From: Zavarzinia sp.
Lineage (GTDB): Bacteria; Pseudomonadota; Alphaproteobacteria; Zavarziniales; Zavarziniaceae
Length of the DNA stretch: 64,000 nt
Assembly: GCA_025869435.1 (NCBI GenBank)
Contig: JAOZVS010000058.1
Location: 18,780 to 82,779, forward strand
Reading direction: 5' to 3'
In this document: positions 20,233 through 30,805 of the stretch, one piece after another
Layout of the letters: every line of letters begins with the position of its first letter
Position numbering within the stretch: the first letter of the stretch is position 1
The notes under the pieces: generated by a model
The model's database searches: none
The model's input: the letters and a program-made list of their open reading frames with translations, nothing else
What the model was told of the DNA's origin: nothing
Translations under genes and position numbers: made by a program

Positions 20233-21603
20233 ATGACCCCCAGCGTCGCCGGCATCAGCACCCGCCAGATCGAAGCCTGCCTCGCGGCGGAAACCGCCCG
20301 CTTCATCGATTCGCACCCCCGCTCCAGGGTGCTGGGGCAGGAGGCGAAGGCGCATTTCCCCGACGGCGTGCCCATGCACTGGATGACCGACTGGGGCACG
20401 CCTTTCCCCCTTTTCGTCGCCCGGGCCGACGGCGCCCGCCTGACCGATGTCGACGGCAACGACTACCGCGACTTCTGCCTGGGCGATACCGGCTCGATGT
20501 TCGGCCATTCGCCGGCCCCGATCATGGAGGTTCTGGCGAAACAGGGTGGCCACGGCCTGACCTACATGCTGCCGACCGAGGATGTGCCGGTCATCGGCCG
20601 CCTGCTGGCCGAGCGTTTCGGCCTGCCCCAATGGCAGGTCGCGGCGACGGCGACCGACGCCAACCGCTTCGCCCTGCGCTGGGCGCGGGCGATCACCGGC
20701 CGGCCGAAGATCCTGGTCTTCAACGGCTGCTATCACGGCACGGTGGACGAGACTTTCGTCCGTCTGCGGGACGGCAGGGTCATTCACCGCCCCGGCCTGC
20801 TCGGGCAGGTCGCCGACCTGACGCAAACGGCCGCCGTCGTGGAATTCAACGACCTTCCGGCCCTCGAGGCCGCGCTGGCCGAGGGTGATATCGCCTGCGT
20901 GATCACCGAACCCGCGCTGACCAATATCGGCATGGTCCTGCCGGCGGACGGCTTCCTCGACGGTGTCCAGGCGGCCTGCCGGCGGACCGGCACCCTGTTG
21001 CTGATCGACGAAACCCATACGATTTCGACCGGCCCCGGTGGCTGGACCCGCAAGCACGGCCTGTCGCCCGATTTCTTCGTCGTCGGCAAGGCCATCGCCG
21101 GCGGCGTGCCCTGCGCCGTCTGGGGCTTCACCGACGCGGTCGCCGCCGCCATGAAATTCGCGCGGGAGAAAGCCGGCCCCGGCCATTCGGGCATGGGCAC
21201 CACCCTGTCGGCCAATGCCCTCGCCTTGCGGGCCTTGCGCGCCAATCTCGAACAGGTCATGACCGATGCCGCCTATGACCACATGCTGGCCATGTCGGCG
21301 CGGCTGGCGGCGGGCATCCGCGCCGTGATCGCCGGTAACAGCCTGCCCTGGCATGTCTCGGCGGTTGGCGCCCGGGCGGAATTCGTCTGCGGCCCGGTGC
21401 CGCCCCGCAATGGCGCCGAGGCCGCCGTTTCCATGCATGGCGACCTCGAAGCCGCGATCCATCTCTATCTGATGAACCGGGGCTTCCTCATCGCCCCGTT
21501 CCACAATATGACCCTGACCTGTCCCGCGACCACGGCCGAGGATGTCGACGCCCTGGTCGCCTGCATCGCCGCCGCCTGCGGCGCCTTGCTTGCCGGAGCC
21601 TGA
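20233..21603 (+). CDS. class III PLP-dependent aminotransferase
   Basis: DFCLGDTGSMFGHSPAPI, LLIDETHTISTGPGG, DFFVVGKAIAGGVPCAVWG. Confidence 0.88.
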   Translation: MTPSVAGISTRQIEACLAAETARFIDSHPRSRVLGQEAKAHFPDGVPMHWMTDWGTPFPLFVARADGARLTDVDGNDYRDFCLGDTGSMFGHSPAPIMEVLAKQGGHGLTYMLPTEDVPVIGRLLAERFGLPQWQVAATATDANRFALRWARAITGRPKILVFNGCYHGTVDETFVRLRDGRVIHRPGLLGQVADLTQTAAVVEFNDLPALEAALAEGDIACVITEPALTNIGMVLPADGFLDGVQAACRRTGTLLLIDETHTISTGPGGWTRKHGLSPDFFVVGKAIAGGVPCAVWGFTDAVAAAMKFAREKAGPGHSGMGTTLSANALALRALRANLEQVMTDAAYDHMLAMSARLAAGIRAVIAGNSLPWHVSAVGARAEFVCGPVPPRNGAEAAVSMHGDLEAAIHLYLMNRGFLIAPFHNMTLTCPATTAEDVDALVACIAAACGALLAGA

Positions 21604-21605
21604 TC

Positions 21606-22988
21606 TTGTCCTTCACCCATCCCGCCGCTTCCGATGGCGCCGAAGCCGCCGCCTTTTTCACCGCCAACCCGGATATCGAGGCGGTCCAGCTGGTGCTGAC
21701 CGATACCAGCGGCGTTGCCCGCGGCAAGACCGTGCGCCGGCACGAGCTGGCTTCGGTCTATACCAATGGCCGGCCCCTGCCCTGTTCCATCCTCGGCCTC
21801 GACGTCACCGGCGCCGATGTCGATGAAACCGGCCTCGTCTGGGAAGAGGGCGACGCCGACCGCCTGGCCTTCCCGGTGCCCGGCACCCTGCGCCGCGCGC
21901 CCTGGCTGCCCGTGCCCACCGCCCAGGTGATCCTGTCGGTCTGGCACCTCGACGGCCGGCCCGAGGAGGCGGACCCACGCCATGCCCTCGCCCGGGTGGT
22001 AAAGCGTTACGAGGCGCTGGGCCTCACGCCCGTCGTCGCGGCCGAGCTGGAATTCTATGTCGTCGACCCGGAGATCGGCGCCGATGGCATGATCCGCCTC
22101 GCCAAGTCGCCGCTGACCGGCCAGCGGCTGGTGACGACGCAAGTTTACGAGCTGAATGCGCTGGAAGAATTCGGCGCCTTCCTGACCGAGCTTCAGGCCG
22201 CGGCCGATGCGCAGGCGCTGCCGGCGGAAACCGCGATCAGCGAATTCGCCCCCGGCCAGTTCGAGATCACGCTGCGCCACCAGCCCGACGCGATGAAGGC
22301 GATCGACGAGGCGATCTTCTTCAAGCGCACCATTCGCGGCGTCGCCCAGAAGCACAATCTGATCGCCACCTTCATGGCCAAGCCCTTCACCGGGCGCACC
22401 GGCTCGGGGCTGCATCTCCATTTCTCGATGAACGACGAGACGGGCCACAACGCCTATGCCAGCGAGGAAGAACGCGGCCCCGCGATCATGCAGAGCGCGA
22501 TCGCCGGCCTGATCGAGACCATGCATGAGGCGACGGCGATCTTCGCGCCCGGCGCCAATTCCTATCGCCGCTTCCGTCTCGGCTCCTATGCCCCGATCGC
22601 GCCCTGCTGGGGCGTCAACAACCGCTCGGTCTCGGTGCGGGTGCCCATCGGCCCGGCGAACAGTCGCCATATCGAGCACCGGGTCTGCGGCGCCGACGCC
22701 AATCCCTATCTGGCGCTGGCCGCCGTCCTCGCCGGGGCCCATCACGGCATGGTCAACAAACTGACGCCGCCCGCCATCATCGAGCGGGACGGCTATGCCG
22801 AGACCGCCGAGCGCCTGCCGACCCAATGGGCGGATTCGATCGCGATCTTCGAGACATCCGCCCTGATGCGGGATTACCTCGGCGCGCGCTACGCCGAGGT
22901 CTTCACCGCGATCAAGAAGGCGGAACTCGACCGCTTCTACGCCCAGGTCTCGGCGCTCGACTACGTCTGGTATCTGCGCAACGCCTGA
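21606..22988 (+). CDS. glutamine synthetase family protein (PuuA/gamma-glutamylpolyamine synthetase-like)
   Basis: AELEFYVVDPE, MAKPFTGRTGSGLHLHFSM, RRFRLGSYAPIAPCWGVNNRSVSVRVP, EHRVCGADANPYL. Confidence 0.88.
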   Translation: MSFTHPAASDGAEAAAFFTANPDIEAVQLVLTDTSGVARGKTVRRHELASVYTNGRPLPCSILGLDVTGADVDETGLVWEEGDADRLAFPVPGTLRRAPWLPVPTAQVILSVWHLDGRPEEADPRHALARVVKRYEALGLTPVVAAELEFYVVDPEIGADGMIRLAKSPLTGQRLVTTQVYELNALEEFGAFLTELQAAADAQALPAETAISEFAPGQFEITLRHQPDAMKAIDEAIFFKRTIRGVAQKHNLIATFMAKPFTGRTGSGLHLHFSMNDETGHNAYASEEERGPAIMQSAIAGLIETMHEATAIFAPGANSYRRFRLGSYAPIAPCWGVNNRSVSVRVPIGPANSRHIEHRVCGADANPYLALAAVLAGAHHGMVNKLTPPAIIERDGYAETAERLPTQWADSIAIFETSALMRDYLGARYAEVFTAIKKAELDRFYAQVSALDYVWYLRNA

Positions 22989-23603
22989 TCAGTAGCCGAC
23001 GGTGAAGCGCCGGCGCACATGCTTCGGCGCTTCGATCTCGTCGACGAGGGCGATGGCGAAATCGGCGAAGGAGATCGAGCTGTTGCCATCGGCCGCCACC
23101 AGCAGACCATCCTCGCCAAGACGGAACTTGCCCGTGCGCGGGCCGTCGAAGAACAGCGCCGAGGGGGAGAGAAGGGTCCAGTTCAGCCCCTTCTCCGCCT
23201 TCAGAAGCTCGAGGAAGGCCGCGCCCTTCAGGGCCTCGCCCTTGTAGATCTCCGGAAATTCCGGCGTGTCGACGACGCGAAGCCCCGGGGCGGCTTCAAG
23301 GCTGCCGGCGCCGCCGACGACGACGTAACGCTTCACCCCGGCGGATTTCACCGCCCCGATCAGGGTTTCCGCGTCGCTGGCGAGGAAATGCACCGCCGAA
23401 ATCACGATGTCGTGGCCTTTCAGCGCCTCGGCCAGGGCCTTGCCATCATTGGCATCGACCGACAGCGGCCTGACACCGCTGAGAGCGGCGATCTTCGACG
23501 TGTCCCGGGCAATCGCCGTGACCGCATGGCCACGGGCAACCAGTTCCGCGAGAATTTTCGAGCCGGCATTGCCGGAGGCACCGATCAGCGCAATCTTTGA
23601 CAT
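22989..23603 (-). CDS. NAD(P)-dependent oxidoreductase (NmrA/YwnB-like atypical SDR)
   Basis: MSKIALIGASGNAGSKILAELVARGHAVTAIARD; Rossmann GASGNAG. Confidence 0.85.
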   Translation of the reverse strand: MSKIALIGASGNAGSKILAELVARGHAVTAIARDTSKIAALSGVRPLSVDANDGKALAEALKGHDIVISAVHFLASDAETLIGAVKSAGVKRYVVVGGAGSLEAAPGLRVVDTPEFPEIYKGEALKGAAFLELLKAEKGLNWTLLSPSALFFDGPRTGKFRLGEDGLLVAADGNSSISFADFAIALVDEIEAPKHVRRRFTVGY

Positions 23604-23721
23604 GACAGGCTTCCTTCCATCAGTTAGTTTCAGATGGAAACCAGATGCCACCCTGAAAGCTGCTTGTGAAGAAGGCACTTTCCAGTCATCAGGTTACCCT
23701 GACGAAACCCGGACCCATGCC

Positions 23722-24093
23722 ATGGACCAACCCGACGCCTTCAGCGCCCGATGCCCGACGCGGCAGATCCTCGACCGGATCGCCGACAAATGGACCGTGC
23801 TGCTCCTCGGCCTGCTGGCGAGCCGCACCATGCGCTTCAACGAACTCCGCCGGGGTGTCGACGGCCTGTCGCAGAAGGTCCTGTCCCAAACCCTGAAGAG
23901 CCTGGAACGCGACGGCCTGGTCACCCGCGCGGCCTATCCGACCGTGCCGGTCACTGTCGAATATGCCATCACCGATCTCGGCCGGACGCTGGCGGCGACC
24001 CTGGAGCCGCTGCGTCTATGGGCGGAGGGCCATATGGAAGCGGTGGAGAAGGCAAGAATTGATTTCGACCAGCGGCAGCAGGCGGCGGCGTGA
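23722..24093 (+). CDS. HxlR family transcriptional regulator
   Basis: CPTRQILDRIADKWTVLLLGLLASRTMRFNELRRGVDGLSQKVLSQTLKSLERDGLV. Confidence 0.93.
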   Translation: MDQPDAFSARCPTRQILDRIADKWTVLLLGLLASRTMRFNELRRGVDGLSQKVLSQTLKSLERDGLVTRAAYPTVPVTVEYAITDLGRTLAATLEPLRLWAEGHMEAVEKARIDFDQRQQAAA

Positions 24094-24155
24094 CGCCACC
24101 GAGGCGTTGATCTAGACTGCCCCCATCGCGATTCCGGCGCGACCGGGGGGAAAGA

Positions 24156-25397
24156 ATGTCGCTGTTTCCGCGCCTCGCCGGTGGGGTGTTCCTGATCCTC
24201 GGCCTGGCTTCTTCCCTGCCCGCCATAGCGCAGGAGCCAGCGGCATCATCCGCGCCGACGGCGGAACAACTGCGCACCGAGACCGAATTCCGTCAGGGCC
24301 TGCAGGCCGTCGCCGCCGGTGACTATGTCGGCGCCATCGCGATCTTCGACGCGATCCTGGTCCGTGATCCTGGCCTTGTCCGCGTCCGGCTGGAATTGGC
24401 CCGGGCACTGTTTCTCGCGGGCGATCAGGACGAACGCGCCCGCTTCCAGTTCGAGCGGGTGATGTCCGCCGACCTACCCCAGGCCGTGCAGGACAATATC
24501 GGCAAATTCCTGTCGGCCATCCGCAAGCGCCGGCTCTGGACCCTGTCGGCCGAATTCGCCATCGTGCCCGACAGCAACATCAATGGCGGCGCCGAAAGCC
24601 GGGAAGTCAATCTCGGCGGCCTGTCCTATTACCTCAACGAATCGTCGGTGAAGAAATCGGGGACCGGCCTGTTGACCGCGGTCAGGGGCACATATCGCTT
24701 CGCCGACGAAGGCCGCTGGCGCATCCAGACCGGGGGCGGCCTCACGCAGCGCTCCTATGAGGACAGCGAATACGACGACACGATCCTGAATTTCTCCGCC
24801 GGACCGCGCTACCTTCTCGACCGGGGGGAAATCGGCTTCGGTCTGAGCGGCTATTACCGCTGGTATGGCCTCGACCCCTATACCCTCTTCATGGGCATGC
24901 AGGTCGACGGCAATTATCTGCTGTCGAAACAGGTCAAATTGGAAGCCGCGCTGCGCCTCGGGCAGGTCACCAGCCAGGCCGATCCGGGCCGCGAAGGCGC
25001 CTCGAGCGATGGCTCGATCACGCTGCGCTACGCGGTGCGGCCCGACCTCCTGCTCTACAGCTCGCTCGATGCCCGGCGCGATGCCTTCGACAACGACCTG
25101 CTCGCCAATGATGGGGCCGGTGTCTCCGTCGGGGTCTACGGCGACCTGCCGTGGGGCTTCTCGGCCGGCGCTTCGGCCCGGCTTGGCAAGACCTGGTTCG
25201 AGGGCTTTTCGGACTTCTTCCAGACGACGCGCCGCGACGAGAACCGGCAATATGGCTTCAGCCTGCTGAACCGCAGCCTGATCTTCTGGCAGACAACGCC
25301 AAGCTTTCGCTACACCCATGTCGAGAATTCCTCGAACGTCGACATCTACACCTACGACCGCGACATTTTCCAGATCGGCCTGACGAAGGAGTTCTGA
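24156..25397 (+). CDS. Slam-like (surface lipoprotein assembly modifier, DUF560) outer-membrane protein
   Basis: Signal peptide, TPR-like N-terminal half, then beta-barrel-like half starting DSNINGG and ending ...DIFQIGLTKEF (terminal F). Confidence 0.8.
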   Translation: MSLFPRLAGGVFLILGLASSLPAIAQEPAASSAPTAEQLRTETEFRQGLQAVAAGDYVGAIAIFDAILVRDPGLVRVRLELARALFLAGDQDERARFQFERVMSADLPQAVQDNIGKFLSAIRKRRLWTLSAEFAIVPDSNINGGAESREVNLGGLSYYLNESSVKKSGTGLLTAVRGTYRFADEGRWRIQTGGGLTQRSYEDSEYDDTILNFSAGPRYLLDRGEIGFGLSGYYRWYGLDPYTLFMGMQVDGNYLLSKQVKLEAALRLGQVTSQADPGREGASSDGSITLRYAVRPDLLLYSSLDARRDAFDNDLLANDGAGVSVGVYGDLPWGFSAGASARLGKTWFEGFSDFFQTTRRDENRQYGFSLLNRSLIFWQTTPSFRYTHVENSSNVDIYTYDRDIFQIGLTKEF

Positions 25398-25496
25398 ATT
25401 TTCGCGCGAAGGCTGCGCTGTGTCATTTATCCGGCATCGGAAAGGCGATATCTTCCCTTGGTTGAATATCTTGAGGCGTAAGGACAGGGGGATAGG

Positions 25497-26549
25497 ATGA
25501 GCAGAACAGCCTGGAACACCTTGGCCGCGTTGGCGACCATGGGTCTCGCGGCCTGCGGTGGGGGCGGTGGCGACGGTGGCGGTGGCGGCGGAACCCCGCC
25601 GGTCAGCACGATCACATCTTTCCGGAGCATCATCACGCCCTTGGCGAGCGTCGATGCGACGGAACTGGCGGTCGGCAGTTTCGGCGGCACATTGCCCGGT
25701 GCCGCGCCAGCTCTAAGGGTTGCCAGCGACTCCCCCTTCCTCTTCTCCACCGCCTATTTCCAAGGCAGCAACACCCCGGACAGCCTGGTCCTGCAATGGA
25801 GCGAGCCGCTGGAAGATGGCCGCGAACACGCCATCAGGGCCCGCTTCCTTCACTGGGAGAATCTGTCGAGCCTCGCTTCGGGCCTGCGCCTCGGTTACAC
25901 GGACGTTGCGGACCTCCGCGGCTTTCGCGCCAGCGAATACGACCGGCCGGAAGGCGCACAGCTGGTGGGCGTTTTCTTTGACGGCTCGGGCACGGTCGCC
26001 CTCAGCTACACCAGCTTTGGCTATTGGTCGTTCTTCGATACTTTCACCGATGGATCCGACCAGTTCATCGCCTCGGGCGGCGTCTCGATCGGCGAGGTCA
26101 GCCCCGATCTGAACACGATCGCCAGCCTGCCGGCCACCGCGACCTACACCGGTATCACGGTTGGCTCGACTGTGGCGACCGATGCCAATCTCTCCCTTGC
26201 CCTTGCCGGCAAGATTGCGCTGACCGCCAATTTCGAGACCGACCGGCTGTCGGCGACGATCTCGGACATCAAATTCTACGATGGCGAGACTGTCCACCCG
26301 ACCGAACCCGGGGACACCATCGGCTTCAGCGGCGCCACCATCACGCCCGCCGGCGCCAGCTTCTATGGTGACACCGGAAATGGCATGGCGGTCATGATGG
26401 GGACCGAAACCCTCGACGGCAGCGGTGCCCTGGCCGGCCATTTCTACGGCCCAAATGCCGAAGAAGTCGGCGGCACCTGGGGCATCGTCGAAAACGATCC
26501 GGAGCTGGGCGCGATCCACACCTCGGGCTCCTTCGGCGCGAAGCGCTGA
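25497..26549 (+). CDS. poly-Gly-anchored lipoprotein with TbpB-like C-terminal beta-barrel; candidate Slam substrate
   Basis: Lipobox LAAC followed by GGGGGDGGGGGG; C-terminal GALAGHFYGPNAEEVGGTWGI motif of TbpB-type barrels. Confidence 0.8.
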   Translation: MSRTAWNTLAALATMGLAACGGGGGDGGGGGGTPPVSTITSFRSIITPLASVDATELAVGSFGGTLPGAAPALRVASDSPFLFSTAYFQGSNTPDSLVLQWSEPLEDGREHAIRARFLHWENLSSLASGLRLGYTDVADLRGFRASEYDRPEGAQLVGVFFDGSGTVALSYTSFGYWSFFDTFTDGSDQFIASGGVSIGEVSPDLNTIASLPATATYTGITVGSTVATDANLSLALAGKIALTANFETDRLSATISDIKFYDGETVHPTEPGDTIGFSGATITPAGASFYGDTGNGMAVMMGTETLDGSGALAGHFYGPNAEEVGGTWGIVENDPELGAIHTSGSFGAKR

Positions 26550-26568
26550 ATACCCGGCCGGGGTTGGT

Positions 26569-26883
26569 TCAGACCGATCCCGGCTGCTCGACGACGAGGA
26601 TGCGGGCGGGTCCCACGGGGTGGGCGACATGTTCCGCCCCGATGCCGGCATGGGCGATATCGCCCGCCTTCATGCGCGTTACGCGCTCGATCCCCTGCCC
26701 GTCCTTCCAATGCATGTCGACCGTGCCGTCGAGGAGGACGAAGACTTCCTCGCCGTCGTTCACGTGCCAGATGTAAGGCTTGTCGGTCCAGTGCAGGCGC
26801 ACCATCGCCGCCTCGAAACGGGTGATGTCGAGGGCGCCCCACGGCCGGTCGGCGGTGAAATCCCGCGGATCGATGAAGCGCAT
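26569..26883 (-). CDS. cupin-domain protein
   Basis: 104 aa; WHVNDGEEVFVLLDGTVDMHW...GDIAHAGIGAEHVAHPVG. Confidence 0.85.
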   Translation of the reverse strand: MRFIDPRDFTADRPWGALDITRFEAAMVRLHWTDKPYIWHVNDGEEVFVLLDGTVDMHWKDGQGIERVTRMKAGDIAHAGIGAEHVAHPVGPARILVVEQPGSV

Positions 26884-27224
26884 CACAGCAGGTCTTTCAC
26901 CGTTTCGGGCGGGCGGGTGGCCTTGCCGCCCTTCGGTGTCGTCACGATTGGGCGATTCAGCAGGATCGGATGGGCGGCGATCGCGTCGAGAATGGCGTCG
27001 TCGGAGGCCCCGGCCAGCTGCATTTCCTTCGCCAGCGGCTCCTTTGCGCGCAGCAGGTCGCGGGCGGACAGGCCCCTGGTCGCGGCCAGCTTGGCCAGAT
27101 CGGCCCGGCTGGGCGGCGTCTTCAGATAGTCGACCACGAGGGGTTCCACGCCGGCATCGCGGATGAGCTGAAGGGTGCTGCGCGATGTGCTGCATTTCGG
27201 ATTGTGATAGATTGTCACCGTCAT
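26883..27224 (-). CDS. arsC: arsenate reductase (ArsC/glutaredoxin family)
   Basis: MTVTIYHNPKCSTSRSTLQLIRDAG...HPILLNRPIV; CX3 catalytic Cys motif. Confidence 0.9.
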   Translation of the reverse strand: MTVTIYHNPKCSTSRSTLQLIRDAGVEPLVVDYLKTPPSRADLAKLAATRGLSARDLLRAKEPLAKEMQLAGASDDAILDAIAAHPILLNRPIVTTPKGGKATRPPETVKDLL

Positions 27225-27343
27225 GATCGGGTCCTGGAATCGCTGTTGGCGGCGAGAATAGCACCGCCAGCCGCCCCCCGCGTCATGTCGCGGAACATCA
27301 CCGGACGGCAAAGCACCGTCCGGGACCGAGGAGAGAAACACCC

Positions 27344-28468
27344 ATGCCCGCCCTGCAGCTTTATGGCGCCCCCTGCTCGCTTTACACCGCCAAGGTCCGT
27401 TCCGCCCTGCGCAAGCAGCGCGTGACCTTCCGTGAATATTTCGCCAGCCATCCCGAATACCGCGAGCGCATCCTGCCGGCTGCGCAGAACCAGCGCATCC
27501 CCGTGGTCGAATTCCCGGACGGCGCGATCGTGCAGGATTCGGCGGAAATTCTCGATCATATGGCCAATCTCGGCTTGCTGGGCACCGCGCCCTCGGGCGC
27601 CCTCCGCGTGGTCGAACTCTTCATCGAGGCTTACGCCGACCGGGCCATGCTGCGCCCCGCCATGCATTACCGCTGGAACTTCCGGGCGGAAAACGAAGCC
27701 TTCATCATCGGCGAATTCGCCCGGCTGGTGGCCCGGGGCGATACCGCCAAGGGTCTCGATACCGGGCGGATGCTGGCCGGGCGCATGGCCGCCTATCTGC
27801 CGCCCCTCGGCATCACGGAAAGCTCGATTCCCGCGATCGAGGCGCAATATCTCGCCCTGCTCGACCGTCTGGACCGGCATTTCTCGGCGGCGCCCTATCT
27901 CCTCGGCGGCAGTCCGTCGCGGGCGGATTACGGTCTGATGGGGCCGCTGCACGCCCACCTTGGCCGCGATCCGTTTCCGGCCGCGCTGATGCAGTCGAAG
28001 GCGCCCCTCGTCTATCGCTGGACCGAGCGGATGAACGCGGGCGAGGACACGTCGCCTGAATTTCCGGACACGGCGCCCGGTTTTGCCGCGAGCGATACGT
28101 TGCGCGCCGTGCTCGATCTGATGGCGGAGGAATTCGGGCCGGAGCTGCGCGAAACCCTGAAACTCTTCGCCAACTGGGCGGCCGAACATGCGGATCTGGC
28201 CGCCGGCAGCCCGGTCTCGCCCAAGGGCGTCGATCAGCCGAGTTTCGGTCCCATCCGCTTCGAGATCCAGGGCAGCACCGTCGAGGTCATGTCCGCCGGT
28301 CATTCCCTGTGGATGCTGCAGCGGGCGCAGGATGCCTTCGCCGCCCTGACGGAGGCGGAAAAGGCCGAGGCGCGGGACCTCTTGTCGGCCGGCGGCGTCG
28401 CTGCCCTGCTCGACGAAAAAATGCCCCGGCGGCTGGACCGCCAGGGCAACAAGTTGAGCGTCGCGTAG
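27344..28468 (+). CDS. glutathione S-transferase family protein
   Basis: LQLYGAPCSLYTAKVRSALRKQRVTF...; thioredoxin-fold N-terminus. Confidence 0.85.
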   Translation: MPALQLYGAPCSLYTAKVRSALRKQRVTFREYFASHPEYRERILPAAQNQRIPVVEFPDGAIVQDSAEILDHMANLGLLGTAPSGALRVVELFIEAYADRAMLRPAMHYRWNFRAENEAFIIGEFARLVARGDTAKGLDTGRMLAGRMAAYLPPLGITESSIPAIEAQYLALLDRLDRHFSAAPYLLGGSPSRADYGLMGPLHAHLGRDPFPAALMQSKAPLVYRWTERMNAGEDTSPEFPDTAPGFAASDTLRAVLDLMAEEFGPELRETLKLFANWAAEHADLAAGSPVSPKGVDQPSFGPIRFEIQGSTVEVMSAGHSLWMLQRAQDAFAALTEAEKAEARDLLSAGGVAALLDEKMPRRLDRQGNKLSVA

Positions 28469-28474
28469 GGAGAT

Positions 28475-29614
28475 TCAAAGGCTTCGGGCGATCACCATGC
28501 GCTGAACGTCCGAGGTGCCCTCGTAGATCTGGCAGACCCGGACGTCGCGATAGATCCGCTCCACCGGGTAATCCGCCAGGTAACCATAGCCGCCCAGGGT
28601 CTGGATGGCGACGGAACAGACCCGCTCCGCCATTTCCGACGCGAAGAGCTTGGCCTGGCTTGCCTCGATCAGGCAGGGCAGGCCGGCTTCGCGCAGGCGC
28701 GCGGCGCGGTGCACCATGAGGCGCGCGGCTTCGATCTGGGTCGCCATGTCGGCGAGCCGGAAGCCCACGGCCTGATGGTTCATGATCGGCTGGCCGAAGG
28801 TGACGCGCTCCTTGGCATAGGCGACGGCGTAATCGAAGGCCGCGCGCGCCATGCCGACCGATTGCGCGGCGATGCCGATGCGCCCGCCCTCGAGGTTGGA
28901 AAGGGCGATCTTGTAGCCCTCCCCTTCCTTGCCAAGGAGGTTTTCGGCCGGCAGCCGCAGGTCCTCGAAGATGATCTGGCAGGTATCGGAGGCGTGCTGG
29001 CCCAGCTTGTCCTCGACCCGCGCGACCTTGTAACCCTCCGTATCCGTCGGCACGATGAAGGCGGAAATGCCCTTCTTGCCGGCGGAAGGATCGGTCACGG
29101 CGAAAACGATGGCGACCTTGGCGTTCTTGCCCGAGGTGATGAACTGCTTGGTGCCGTTCAGCACATAGTGGCTGTTGCCGTCCCTGGTCGCGCGCGTCTT
29201 CAGGCCGGCGGCGTCGGAGCCGGCCTGGGGTTCGGTCAGCATGAAGGCGCCGATGGCCTTGCCCGCGGCCATGTCGGGCAGATACTTGGCCTTCTGCGCC
29301 TCGGTGCCGAACTTCAGGATCGGCAGGCAGCCGACGGAATTATGCACGCTCATGATGGTCGAGAGCGCGCCGCAGCCGGCCGCGATCTCTTCGAGCGCCA
29401 TGGCATAGGCGAGATTGCCGGTGTCCGAGCCGCCCCATGCCTCCGGCACGACCATGCCGAAGAAGCCGAGCTCGCCCATTTCGGCGACGGCCTGTGCCGG
29501 GAATTCGTGGTTGCGGTCCCAGTCGCCGGCGAAGGGCGCCAGCCGCTCGGCGGCGAAGGAACGTGCCGCGTCGCGAATCTGGACCTGCTCCTCGGTGTAA
29601 CCGAAGTCGCTCAT
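28475..29614 (-). CDS. acyl-CoA dehydrogenase
   Basis: [58 protein letters not shown]. Confidence 0.93.
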   Translation of the reverse strand: MSDFGYTEEQVQIRDAARSFAAERLAPFAGDWDRNHEFPAQAVAEMGELGFFGMVVPEAWGGSDTGNLAYAMALEEIAAGCGALSTIMSVHNSVGCLPILKFGTEAQKAKYLPDMAAGKAIGAFMLTEPQAGSDAAGLKTRATRDGNSHYVLNGTKQFITSGKNAKVAIVFAVTDPSAGKKGISAFIVPTDTEGYKVARVEDKLGQHASDTCQIIFEDLRLPAENLLGKEGEGYKIALSNLEGGRIGIAAQSVGMARAAFDYAVAYAKERVTFGQPIMNHQAVGFRLADMATQIEAARLMVHRAARLREAGLPCLIEASQAKLFASEMAERVCSVAIQTLGGYGYLADYPVERIYRDVRVCQIYEGTSDVQRMVIARSL

Positions 29615-29615
29615 C

Positions 29616-30791
29616 TCAGTGCACCAGCTCGACCGCGAGGGCGGTCGCTTCGCCGCCACCGATGCAAAGCGAGGCGACGCCACGCTTCAGGCCGTATTTC
29701 TCGAGCGCGGCCATGAGGGTGACCAGGATGCGCGCACCCGAGGCACCGATGGGATGGCCGAGGGCGCAGGCGCCGCCATGGATATTCACCGCCGCGGGAT
29801 CGAGGCCAAGCTCGCGGATCGCCGCCATGGCGACGACGGCGAAGGCTTCGTTGATCTCGTAGAGGTCGACATCCTTCTTGGTCCAGCCGGTCTTGGCGAA
29901 CAGTTTCTCGATCGAGCCGATGGGCGCGGTCGGGAACAGGCTGGGCTTGTCGGCATGGGTGGCGTGGCCCCGGATGACGGCGATGGGGGTAAGGCCCCGC
30001 TTTTCCGCTTCCGAGCGCTTCATCAGGACGAGCGCGGCGGCACCGTCCGAGATGGAGGAGGAATTGGCGGCGGTCACCGTGCCGCCCTCGCGGAAGGCGG
30101 GCTTCAGGGTCGGGATCTTGTCCATCCGGGCCTTGGGCGGCTGCTCGTCGCTCGAAACCTCGCCGCCCTTCTTCAGGGTAACGGCGACGATCTCCTTGAC
30201 GAAGGAGCCGTCCTTGATCGCCGTCTGGGCCTTGGTCAGGGAGGCGATGGCATAGGCATCCTGGGCCTCGCGGCTGAACTGGAAGCTCTGGGCGCAATCC
30301 TCGGCGAAGGTGCCCATCAGGCGGCCCTTGTCATAGGCGTCCTCAAGGCCGTCGAGGAACATATGGTCCATGACCCTTCCATGGCCCATGCGATAGCCGC
30401 CCCGCGCCTTGTCGAGAAGATAGGGGGCGTTGGTCATGCTCTCCATGCCGCCCGCGACGGCGACATTGGCGGAGCCGGCCAGGATCAAGTCATGGGCGAA
30501 CATCGCCGCCTTCATGCCCGAGCCGCACATCTTGTTGACCGTGGTCGCGCCCGCGCCCAGCGGCAAGCCCGCGCCCAGCGCGGCCTGACGGGCCGGCGCC
30601 TGGCCCTGGCCGGCGGGCAGCACGCAGCCGAAAACGATCTCCTCGACCGCATCCGGCGACAGGCCGGCGCGGGAAAGCGCGCCCGTGATCGCGGTCGCAC
30701 CGAGCTGCGAGGCGGTGAAATCCTTCAGGTCGCCCTGAAATCCCCCCATGGGGGTACGCGCGGCACCGACGATGACGATGGGATCTTCCAT
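29616..30791 (-). CDS. acetyl-CoA C-acyltransferase (thiolase)
   Basis: [48 protein letters not shown]. Confidence 0.93.
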   Translation of the reverse strand: MEDPIVIVGAARTPMGGFQGDLKDFTASQLGATAITGALSRAGLSPDAVEEIVFGCVLPAGQGQAPARQAALGAGLPLGAGATTVNKMCGSGMKAAMFAHDLILAGSANVAVAGGMESMTNAPYLLDKARGGYRMGHGRVMDHMFLDGLEDAYDKGRLMGTFAEDCAQSFQFSREAQDAYAIASLTKAQTAIKDGSFVKEIVAVTLKKGGEVSSDEQPPKARMDKIPTLKPAFREGGTVTAANSSSISDGAAALVLMKRSEAEKRGLTPIAVIRGHATHADKPSLFPTAPIGSIEKLFAKTGWTKKDVDLYEINEAFAVVAMAAIRELGLDPAAVNIHGGACALGHPIGASGARILVTLMAALEKYGLKRGVASLCIGGGEATALAVELVH

Positions 30792-30805
30792 GATGCCTCT
30801 CCTTG

